A stretch of DNA of 64,000 nt from Aralia elata (Eukaryota; Streptophyta; Magnoliopsida; Apiales; Araliaceae). The notes below the pieces were generated by a model that saw only the letters and a list, made by a program, of their open reading frames with translations, did no database searches and was not told the DNA's origin. The DNA lies in contig CM068382.1 in assembly GCA_034770075.1 (NCBI GenBank), positions 87,599,766 to 87,663,765 on the forward strand. The letters run 5' to 3'. Below are positions 11,809 to 20,890 of the stretch, piece by piece. Positions within the stretch are counted from its first letter, which is position 1. Each line of letters opens with the position of its first letter. A program made the translations under genes and the position numbers.

Positions 11809-12927
11809 CTATCGCAAGTTTAGATCCTTTTGTGTAAAATTATATTTCAGACTCTTGTGGTCTGTATATATTTCACACTTCTTCCCGTAAAGATAGTGCC
11901 TCCATGTCTTCAAAGCAAACACTACCGTGGCCAATTCCAAATCATAGGTAGGATACCCCTTTTCATAGTCCTTTAATTGTCGTGACGCATACGCAATGAC
12001 CTTACCATTCTGCATAAGCACACAGCCTAGTCCTTTATGTGATGCATCACTGTACACCACAAAATTTCCTGTGCTATCTGGTAGAGACAACACAGGCGTC
12101 GTACTCAACCTCTTCTTTAATTCTTGAAAACTTTCCTCACACTTCTCCGTCCAAACGAACTTCACCGTCTTCCTAGTCAAATTCGTTAATGGAGTCACGA
12201 TTTTGGAAAAATCCTGAATGAATCTTCTGTAGTAACCTGCCAATATGAGGAAACTCCTTACTTCCGATGGTGTTTTCGACTGATTCCAGTTAAACACTGC
12301 TTCAACCTTTGATGGATCTACCGAAATCCCATCCTTGTCAATCACATGTCCAAGAAATTGCACCCGCTCTATCCAGAATTCACACTTTGAAAATTTAGCG
12401 TACAACTTTTCTCTTCTTAACGCTTCCAATGTCAACTTCAAATGCTCTGTATGCTCTTCCTTGGTTTTGGAATAAATTAGAATATCGTCAATGAATACTA
12501 CTACAAACTTGTCCAAAAATGGCTTAAACACCCTGTTCATTAGGTCCATGAATGTTGCAGGAGCATTCGTTAGACCAAATGACATCACCAGAAACTCGTA
12601 ATGACCATAACGAGTCCTGAACGCTGTCTTCGGTACATCTTCCTTCCTCACCTTCAACTGATGATACCCACTCCTCAAATCTATCTTCGAGAAATATCTA
12701 GCTCCTTTCAACTGATCAAACAAGTCGTCGATTCTTGGCAACGGGTATTTATTCTTAATCGTGACCTTGTTCAACTCCCTGTAATCAATGCAAAGTCGCA
12801 TCGATCCGTCTTTCTTTTTAACAAATAATACCGGCGCTCCCCACGACGATATGCTGGACTGAATATACTTCTTATCTAAAAGTTCTTGTAGCTGCACCAT
12901 CAATTCTTTCATCTCTACTGGGGCCAT
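11809..12927 (-). pseudogene. Element A reverse transcriptase-RNase H segment
   Basis: This 372-codon open segment starts at MAPVEMKEL. RT motifs are clear (SMRLCIDYRELNKVT, LPRIDDLFDQL and FIDD as the catalytic YxDD-type box), followed by the connection and RNase H (YSDASHKG, DLELATVV and TDHKS as the D-E-D residues). Both catalytic centres look intact here. The segment is cut off at its start by a 1-nt deletion near 12927, compared with the APYRMAP junction in B, and at its end by a TAG at 11809-11811 in place of Gln. RT copies element RNA and RNase H removes it. Confidence 0.88.
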
Positions 12928-13433
12928 AGGTACGGAGCTTTCGATATCAAGGCAGTTCCTGGCGCCAAATCGATTACGAATTCAACTTCCCTATCTGGCG
13001 GAAGTCCTGGCAAATCGTCCAGAAAGACGTCTACAAAGTCCCTTATGACAGGTATCTCTTCTAATTTCGGACTCTTTCGAGTATCAACTGTGTAAGCTAA
13101 GTATCCCACACAACCTTGTCTTAACAACTTTCTGGCCTGCATCATCGTCAGACAACTCGCTTGCCTAGGCGGCTTGCTGCCGTAAAATACTACCTTTGAC
13201 GGAGTCATAAGGTGAATACGTTTCTTTTGGCAATCAATTATCGCTCCATAATTGAATAGTCAATCCATACCCAAAATAACGTCAAATTCCCCAAGTTTGA
13301 TTGGGATAAGATCTACAGTCATCATGTTTCCCTTAATATTCACTCTACAGTTCTTGTGTATGTACCTAACAGGAATTACCTCCCTATTCGCAATTTCTAT
13401 GTTCAAAGGGTAATCTAATTCCTCCCTAGGCAA
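12915..13433 (-). pseudogene. Element A protease C-terminal part and linker
   Basis: The segment continues the retropepsin after the active site and leads into RT. In-frame TAA (13434-13436) and TGA (about 13258-13260, Trp to stop compared with ILGMDWL in B) break it. The last open part contains YGSKPPRQASCLTMMQA and a GLPPDREVEFVIDL motif typical of the stretch before gypsy RT. Confidence 0.75.
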
Positions 13434-13862
13434 TTATAAGTTCTTAGCAAAGTCATCGGATATAAATGAACAAGTAGCACCCGAATCAAACAATACATAA
13501 GCATCTATATTATTGATCGGAATGATACCCGACACTACATCGCGTGACTGCACGGCATCTTGCATGGTCATGTTGAAAGTCCTGGCAGTAGGTCGGTTTG
13601 TTGGTTCTGATCCGGTTATAGTTAACGTGCCACTACTACTGTTTCCCTTATTTCTTTCTATTCCTGTTCTTGTTCCTCCTGCTGCCTTCTTGGGGCAATC
13701 TCTAGCTAGATGATCTTTTGATCCGCATATGAAACAAACACCCTTCTTTGGATTCGGACAATTCGGCGCTATGTGGCCCTCTTGATTGCAATTGTAGCAA
13801 ACCCTCTTCCCTTTCAGGCATATCCCCACATGGTTCTTCCCGCATGTAACACACGCTTCCAC
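13434..13862 (-). pseudogene. Element A gag zinc knuckles and protease active site
   Basis: Three cysteine-rich knuckles are visible (CVTCGKNHVGIC, CYNCNQEGHIAPNC and CFICGSKDHLARDC). They are followed by the aspartic protease motif AYVLFDSGATCSF. The frame joins gag through a shift in a purine run near 13980 and stops at TAA 13434-13436. Confidence 0.85.
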
Positions 13863-14671
13863 TTTCTTCTTACGACCTCCCTGTTGATTTTCAGCAGATC
13901 CATTATCATTCCACTTCCTCTTCTGGTTGTGACCACCATTGCTACTACCACTTGCCTTATTACTCTCATTTTCACCCCCTTCTTCTTCTTCTGTTCCTGG
14001 TTATATTTAGTCAGAGCATCACTCCCACCTTCTGCGATAATCGCTTTTTCTAAAACTCTGACAAAAGTATTCAATTGGAACATTGACACCTTGCTATACA
14101 ACCATGACTTCAATCCTTGTTCAAATCTCCTAGCCTTCCTCTCATCGGTGTTTACCTGGTAGGTTGCAAACCTAGCCAATTCGTTAAACTTCGTTACGTA
14201 CTCTGGTACAATCATGGTACCTTGTTTCAGCTCTAGGAATTGAATCTCCATTTGGTTTCGCGAGCTTGTTGGAAAATACATCTCAAAGAACATCTCCTTA
14301 AACCTCTCCCACGCGATTACACCCTGACCTCCTCGAACCTTATTCGCTTGCCACCAATAACTGGCCTCTAACTTAAGCATAAATATTGCGAAGGCAGTCT
14401 TTTGGTCCTCACTAACCCTAGCAACGTCAAATACTTTTTCCATTTCCATCACCCAAGTTTGGGCTTCGATCGGGTTCAGGGAACCCCTAAACTCTGGCGG
14501 TCCTACCGCTTTGAAATCCTTAAATGACGTCACTGGTGGAGCTTGCAGCTGATTCGCAAGTGCTCCAGCCAAAAAGTTCACCAATTGTTGTACAGGATTA
14601 GCATTGGCGTCCTTGTTGTTATTGGTAGAGCTCTCCTGAGCTTGTTGACGTGGTTGGCGTCTCGGCAGCAT
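13814..14671 (-). pseudogene. Element A gag (capsid region), frameshifted at its end
   Basis: The start MLPRRQPRQQ lies about 290 bp after the upstream ORF. A retrotransposon gag domain spans roughly residues 55-190 (FKDFKAVGPPEFRG and KMFFEMYF-like motifs, then LKQGTMIVPEYVTKFNELAR). After the QKKKKG lysine run near 13980 the frame shifts, so the last 45 or so residues are out of register with the zinc knuckles. The run of AAG/TTC triplets there suggests slippage. Gag forms the virus-like particle. Confidence 0.85.
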
Positions 14672-14963
14672 TTTCTGTTCAAGAATATGCGCTTATTAGA
14701 TTAACACTCAATTTCTTAAGTGTTCAACATTTAACTCAAATAATTCAGATTAAACATTTAACACATAACATCTTCAAATAAAATTATTTCATTCATTCAA
14801 AAGTCTTAAACATAGAAAGATAGCATCACTGCTATTTACATCAACTATCCCAAGATCAAACAATCTTTAGGATTAAATAGTCATATTCCATTGTGTATAA
14901 TCACGCTGGAATTTACATCACTAACTACCACAAATATTTACACATAATTTAAAACTTCTCCTA

Positions 14964-15728
14964 TCACGGCCTACTAAGGCGTCGAACCGCCTTCCTACGT
15001 TCTTCCTCCATGATACAGAGCATTGTCCTGCGATCCAACATGTACCATGACAAGTCCTCGAACTGAACTGGATAGTGGAAAACTTGATCCTGGGCCCTAT
15101 CAATCGCTGTCTGAAAAGTTTAATATGTCTCCTCAATCTTAGCCTTCTTTGCCCATTCACCTTCTTCTAAAATCTCTGCACGTTGAGCGGTGTTCATCTA
15201 AGCATCCTCTGCTCTAGCACGTTCCGCTGACTCCTCACTCAGATCGTCCTTCAGTTTCTGAATCTCAAGTTTCATCTTCTCATTCTCAGCTAAAAGGTCT
15301 TCCTTTTGGCTTTCTGCCTGAACTAACTTCCACTCCACGTCTCCAAGACATATATCAAGATCCTCAATTTTCTCGTTCTTCTGATCTATAAGAGTCTGAC
15401 GTCTATTCGCCAGTTCCTCCAAGTCTTTGACTCTATCCTGCAACTGTATGGTACGATCATACAATGCATCGTACATCTCAACATCGACAGAGGTAAGGGG
15501 TATCTCCTCGGGATCCTCATCATCCTCCTCAGCCTCTGTCTCAACATCCTCAGAGTCTTCCTCTGAATCAGTCTCAGGCTCATGCTCCTGACCCATAACA
15601 GTGATCAATGTAAATGGCTCTTTCCGTATCAACTGCTCCCGGATAACATGGATATCACGGGGCTCCTCCTCTCCAGCCACTCGGGGCTCAACATCCCTAG
15701 GCTGACTAAATCCTCCAACATCTGACAT
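14964..15728 (-). pseudogene. Upstream ORF ('ORF0') of element A: acidic coiled-coil protein
   Basis: An extra ORF lies between the primer-binding site and gag. The first 176 codons (15198-15728) are open. They start MSDVGGFSQPRD, carry a Glu/Asp-rich stretch (about residues 50-75) and then a heptad-like coiled coil (about 85-176, IQLQDRVKDLEEL). The same frame goes on after a TAG and a TAA to 14964, with Trp/Tyr-rich text such as FEDLSWYMLDRRTM, giving about 254 codons in all. Element B has a shorter ORF at the same place, also beginning MSD and also coiled coil. I do not recognise a named family. A role in particle assembly or chromatin binding would be a guess. Confidence 0.65.
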
Positions 15729-15946
15729 CCTGACAACAAAGTTTAAATTTTAATTAATACTCGGTATTAATCGCGGCACATAGGTTGTTAACACATAAAC
15801 ACATAGCACATAAAGTCTTTTATTATCTTTAATGAATTCCTTAATTCATTCCTTAGAACTCGATAAGAGTTTATCACCACTATATTCTTTATCTCTTAAA
15901 AGGCTACTACCATAAGGTTTTCCCACCTAAGGTTCATAACCTACAC

Positions 15947-15957
15947 CTCTGATACCA
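15947..15957 (-). promoter_or_regulatory. Primer-binding site of element A
   Basis: The minus strand reads TGGTATCAGAG, matching the 3' end of initiator tRNA-Met. It lies 3 bp inside the 5' LTR boundary at 15961. Confidence 0.8.
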
Positions 15958-15960
15958 ACC

Positions 15961-18807
15961 TATGACACCCCCAAATCCGGGTACTTCGTTTCCTCATGAT
16001 TTGGTGTTCACTATATAAATACATCACATCACATCTAACTACTCATTCAAATATAAATAAAAACTCTTAATTAAAATAGAAATCTCCCATTAAAGGGTTA
16101 CAACGTCTTTAACAAATAAACCCCAGGTCGTCTAACCTTAATAAAACATCAATGCGAAAACATAACACAAGTCTATTACATAAACATCATTTAAACGAAT
16201 AAAACAAGTCTCCATCACTTGTTTGCTTTTCCTTTGCCCTTACTAGTGGATGACTCATCAACTCTTTCAACTTTAGCTGCAATGTTATTATGCAAGGGTG
16301 AGCAACAATTGCCCAGCAAGTAACACAATAAAACCAATAATAATAACATGCGAAATACTCAACGGATATTGAATGATTGAAGATTCAGCTTTTGAGTCAA
16401 GAATGTAAAACAAGATTCAAAAGAACATCTGAGAGTCTTAAGACCACGAACTATATCCCAGGTTATCAAGTATTTCTACTTTAAACCTTTAACAGTCGTA
16501 AGACTATATGGACCTTACTTCTCGTACTTAGGGGGATCAGCCATTTGTACCATGTATGCGCACAACATCTTAATGCTGACGCGTAAATAAAATCCCCTGT
16601 ATAAGGGTTGTTCATCTCAGTTTAACATCAAAGTCCGCACCAACGGAAGTTTGGTTTGGATTTACTTCAATAACATTTTTTTTTAGAATTTAGAACGCTC
16701 ATCAACTATGGACTAGTCGAATCAATAAGGGTTCGCTAGTCAATCAAGGTTCAAAAGGTGTAATTGATATTCAAGAATCAAAAACTAAATCTCACAAAAG
16801 GTACAATTGGATAAGTTCTGTATAACTGAAGTATTATAAAGAGGAAATTAAAATGTCTCATTGAATTCATGAAATTGAATGGAATAGAAATAATAACTTG
16901 CTCGAGTAAGTAATATCATTATAGAACATAAATGATAAGAGAATTAAGTTCAGGCACTTGCGTAATTGAAATCGAGGTATTATTACGAAGCTTGCTTTCA
17001 ACGAAATAATACATCAAACGTACTTCTGTAACATAAAAAAATAAGGATAAGATACTTGTCTCGTGCGTAGACTATAAATTTAAGACTCACGTTCTTTTAT
17101 CAACCTATACATTCAGTTTATAAAGCAGTAACAATAATTAGTTACAGTATTATAAACACTTCAGGATTTATTCTCATCCAATTTCATCTTAATGTCTCAA
17201 TTAATATATAGTCTAAGTTTTAGATATGTCTACGATAACATAACATGATCACAAAGAAAGAAGAAAATTTTTACTCTCTTCCTTTTACTTTTTTTTCCCA
17301 CCGCCGGGGCGGTGGTTTCCTTTACAAATCGCCGCCGGGGCGACTCTACCGCCGGGGCGGGAATTCTAGTTCAATTTTGTCACTGGGGCGGGGTCATTGT
17401 CGGGACGATAAGGTCCGTTCATTTGCACCTCCGGGGCGGTAATCATAGAGCAATTCCACCGCCGGGGCGGTGGACCCGAATGTCAGTTCCTGCAGTTCGC
17501 GAAGAACGCAGAAAAATGCCAAATTTGGCCAAAATTTTTCACAATTAACCGATTAAATCACTATCCATAGTTTCTGGATTTTACAGAAACGTTTAATAAC
17601 AATCATAGCACGGTTTTATCAACTTTAACAACTCAAACAATTGAATTTACACTTATAATTTCCATGTTTTGCTATTATTCACAGTTTCATAAGTTTTCAT
17701 AACATCCCACATAACAGATTCGTTATAGCACCAATTTAATCTGTTTAACTTACGTTTTCTTCGTTATTACATGCATAAACATAATTAGTCATCAATTTAA
17801 CTAATTAACATGCAAAACAAGCATCAATTTCATACATATGGTTCATATTCATACATAACTACTGTGTAAGTTTTTGAACTTTCATATAAACGTAATTTCA
17901 TGGATTTAATCACTCTAAATCACATATAAATCATATAAAATATATTTATACATGCTTTCAAACATCTAACATCAATTTATAAATTTAGCCATAGAATTTA
18001 GTTTACAGAGAACTCAAAAACGTATGTTCATGGAGAAACTAAAGAAAACATAATTAAAGACTTTAATTTAAGGATTACCTTGATTAAATGCTTTAAACTA
18101 TGCAAACAGATGAATCAATCTCTTCTTCCCTTCTCTAATTCTCTCAAATCTCTCTATTTTTCTCTCTGTATTAGCTTTTAGGAATGAAATGAATGTACTG
18201 ACATTAAGAATACGTATAATGTAAAAGAAACTGATATAATCATGGGTGTCAGTTAATCTCATAATGGGTTAACTGAATCCAACCCCCTTTAAGGCTCCGT
18301 TTGTTTAGCACATTTATCCTCTCTTCTAGTTTATTTTAATAACTTACTTATAATATAGTTCATGTCACATGTTTAATCAATTAAATAATCTCATTTAAAT
18401 CAATTAAATAAAATATAATAATTCTACATTAAATCACATAGTCACATAAATAAATTTCTTCTTTATTAATAATGACAAATTATTAAATCTCTAATTAATT
18501 ATTAAATTAATTAGAAATAACATTATACTTATTTAAATAATGCATTTAATCAAATAAACTCAATTAAATATATACTTTGAATATAAAAATTCTCCATATC
18601 AATTTTACTAATGTAACACATATAATTAAATTAATCTACCACAAATTCATCAATTAATTATTTAATTCAACAATCAAATCATCGAAAAATATTTATTTAA
18701 TTCAATAAATATTTAAATTAAATTACAAAATTCTCGTTCGTCACATCTTTCCCCCTGAAAAGGATTCTGTCCCTAGAATCACGACTCAATTAATTCATCC
18801 CGTTACA
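15961..18807 (-). repeat. 5' LTR of element A (right copy)
   Basis: This copy is 2847 bp. It starts TATGACACCCCCAAATCC (the terminal G is mutated to A compared with the left copy) and ends CCCGTTACA before the duplication CTACT. It is uninterrupted, so it defines the break in the left copy. Confidence 0.9.
17297..17475. repeat. GC-rich palindrome array in LTR of A (right copy)
   Basis: Counterpart of the array at 5072-5252. The two outer copies read CACCGCCGGGGCGGTGG, a 17-nt near-palindrome. Inner copies vary (CACTGGGGCGGGG, TGTCGGGACGAT and others). Confidence 0.75.
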
Positions 18808-18812
18808 CTACT

Positions 18813-19203
18813 TGTAGAAAAATTTCAAATTATTATTAATATTGTGAGAGAATCTTGAATATGTGAAGTGAAAATGAATTTTATAGGTGGGCTAGGCCAC
18901 CAGCAGGCGGGGCCAAATATGGGCGGGGCAAAAAACGCCCTTGAAATATATAATCCCAAATCCCAACTTTTAGCGAGCAGGCTGGGTCGACACGTGAGCT
19001 TGACCCTATTTTGTCAGGTCTATCGAAAATAGTTTATGAGTTGTTCGAACTTGTAAGTAGTTTTTATTAATTACTTTTTTACTATTTGAGCATTTGTATA
19101 TAACTTATTTTTTTTACCTTATAAATTGATTTATAAATAACTTTTGATAAGTAACAATTTCTTACTTCTCAAACAAAACAACTTATATGTTATTTTAAAA
19201 TAA
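18813..19203. other. Gene-free stretch; right half of an older repeat split by A
   Basis: It contains GC-rich words (GGCGGGGCC, GGGCGGGGC) like those at 3325-3470 left of A, then AT-rich DNA up to the Mutator MITE. The text at 19665-19700 (GTTATTACCGAACACGCCC) looks like a hAT-type terminus, so the MITE may sit inside a hAT fragment. That reading is tentative. Confidence 0.35.
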
Positions 19204-19519
19204 GAGTTAAATGTACTTTGCATCCCCCAAGTTTATTCCATTTTGCACAATGGATCTTATATTTCAAAACGTGACACTTTGCATTTCGCACTTTTAGCGA
19301 ACCGACACATAACATTATCCGACCCAAAATTCGTCACTAAAAGTGCAAAATCTGTCACTTTTAAATACTAACCTTGTCATTTTTAGTGACGAATTTTGGG
19401 CCGAAAGGTGTTATGTGTCGGTTCGCTAAAAATACGAAATGCAAAGTGTCACGTTTTGAAGTATAAGATGCAATGTGCAAAATGAGATAAATTTGGGATA
19501 TGCAAAGTGTATTTAACTC
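19204..19519. mobile_element. Mutator-type foldback MITE (316 bp)
   Basis: Almost the whole element is one inverted repeat, with arms of about 145 bp. It starts GAGTTAAATGTACTTTGCAT and its reverse complement starts GAGTTAAATACACTTTGCAT. A perfect 9-bp duplication TTAAAATAA flanks it (19195-19203 and 19520-19528), the length made by Mutator-like transposases. It has no coding capacity. Confidence 0.9.
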
Positions 19520-19726
19520 TTAAAATAATTAAATTTGACCAAAAATAAAAATTCTTTTGTCTTCTTTTTCAATAATCTTCGTAAAATATTTTTAAGTTAT
19601 ATGTTATTTCAATCAACCATTTTCGTAACTTAATTTGTTATTTTAAAGTCATATTATTGCAGAATATTGCTTCTAAAATAAGTTATTACCGAACACGCCC
19701 AGAGTAGTTAGTATCAGTCCTTCGCC

Positions 19727-19735
19727 TATATATAA
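19727..19735 (+). promoter_or_regulatory. TATA box of the small membrane-protein gene
   Basis: TATATATAA lies 59 bp before the ATG at 19794, a normal plant spacing for a start of transcription near 19760. Confidence 0.6.
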
Positions 19736-19793
19736 CTGTTTATCCGACTTGCTCTTGATTACAGAGTACATACTAAACAATAGAGCCATCACC

Positions 19794-20033
19794 ATGTCTA
19801 GCCTTTGGACTTACAACCAATTTCGTCCCGGAGCCCCAACTTTGAGTTACCCTAGTCGTCGTACCAGACAAGGGTTAGCTTTTGGGAAGACGTTCAAACC
19901 CAAATCAAACAAATCCTCGCAACCGAGCATGAACGAGAAAATCAGTCTGGCCGCGGTATGCATTGCGGTGGTATTCATTGCGGCGGTGATAGTGCTTACA
20001 GCACTTGTCACCATCATTCGTTCTTTCATCTAA
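19794..20033 (+). CDS. Small single-pass membrane protein, 79 aa, function unknown
   Basis: The ATG at 19794 sits in a fair plant context (ATCACCATGTC) behind a TATA box. The protein has a polar, basic N-terminal half (FRPGAPTLSYPSRRTRQGL, then a Lys/Ser-rich KPKSNKSSQPS) and one strongly hydrophobic segment at about residues 50-76 (ISLAAVCIAVVFIAAVIVLT). It ends RSFI. By the positive-inside rule the basic N-terminal part would face the cytosol. The GC content is higher than in the flanks and codons look plant-like. I do not recognise the family. It could also be the first exon of a longer transcript, because a donor-like AAG/GTATG lies at 20155. Confidence 0.6.
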   Translation: MSSLWTYNQFRPGAPTLSYPSRRTRQGLAFGKTFKPKSNKSSQPSMNEKISLAAVCIAVVFIAAVIVLTALVTIIRSFI

Positions 20034-20053
20034 AGGAAGCCAAGCGCTTCCTT
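20033..20053 (+). other. Short hairpin just after the stop codon
   Basis: AAGGAAG and CTTCCTT form 7-bp arms around a 7-nt loop, starting at the last base of the TAA. It may lie in the 3' UTR of the small gene. Confidence 0.4.
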
Positions 20054-20194
20054 GTTAATTTATTACTTGACTTTTCTTTTCTCTTTCTTCTTCTTGCCCC
20101 TTTTCTCTTCTTTTTCGTGATCAACCACGGTCAGACTCTCACTGACGGAAGGAAGGTATGAAATTAATTAATTTCTTTTCTTTATTTTTAGATT

Positions 20195-20890
20195 TTGGGA
20201 AAGTTGGTATGACAAAAAAAAGAATATCAATGCAGGATTAGTTGCTGAAATTGAACTAATAGTCACGAAGAAGAAGAAGAAGAAGAAGAAGAAGAAGGAC
20301 GAAAGGAATCCTAAAAAAAGTATCTCTCTGTTTACCCTTTCCCATCATTTCATTCTCATTATTTCCTTCTTTTTGGGTCTCAATTGTGTTTTCCTGACGA
20401 ATCCGTGGGTTTTCTTTTTTGGACAGCTGGGATAACAAAAAATATATATATTTGAATGCAATGCAGGAGTTAATGATGATGAAATTGAAGGAAGAATCAC
20501 CAAGAACAAGAATAATGATAAAAAAGAATCCTAAAAAAGTATCTCTATTTTTCCTTTTCCTTTCCCATCAATTCCTTCTGTTTTGGCTCTTAATTGTGTT
20601 TTTCCTGAGTATTGATGAGATTAATTAATTAATTGCTTTCTGACTTTTTGAATTTGGGTTTTCTTCTGTGTTTGGGAAAGTTGGGATAACAAAAATAAAA
20701 TAAAATTTGAATGCAATGCAGGAGATAATAATGTTGATGAAATTGAAGGAAGAGTCACCAAGAAGAAGAAGATTGGCAAAAACAATCCTAAAGAAGGTCT
20801 CTCTCTTTTTACCCTTTTTCTTTCCCGCCATAACCTTCCCACTATTTCCATGTTTTTTTGGGTCTTAATAGTGTTTTTCCAGTGTTGGTG
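20195..20890 (+). repeat. Exon-like module repeated three times in tandem
   Basis: Three diverged units of about 231 and 255 bp. Each has GGGAAAGTTGG..ATAACAAAA, an acceptor-like AATGCAG/G at 20235, 20466 and 20721, a purine-rich exon-like stretch (GATGAAATTGAAGGAAGA, then AAG repeats and AATCCTAAA), a donor-like GTATCTCTC or GTCTCTCTC, and a pyrimidine-rich tail (TTTCCCATCA, GGGTCTTAATTGTG). Unit 1 carries an (AAG)n run at 20267-20297. In one frame units 2 and 3 read DEIEG-R-[IV]-TK plus a lysine-rich tail, but no continuous ORF joins them to the small gene upstream. They are either alternative exons or a non-coding repeat. Confidence 0.6.

Larger units (their letters stand above)
3734..18807 (-). 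mobile_element. Tekay-type chromovirus (Ty3/gypsy) 'A', complete but decayed, with a nested solo LTR
   Basis: A full-length LTR retrotransposon on the minus strand. The ends are TG...CA and the 5-bp target duplication CTACT flanks it exactly (3729-3733 and 18808-18812). The internal region 10112-15960 holds, in element order, a primer-binding site, an extra small ORF, gag, protease, RT, RNase H, integrase, a chromodomain and a polypurine tract. The chromodomain places it among chromoviruses; Tekay/Del is inferred from sequence style and long LTRs. Gag-pol carries several stops and at least two frameshifts, and the LTRs differ by about 6% over their first 250 bases, counted by eye. It is an old, dead copy. 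Confidence 0.92.
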
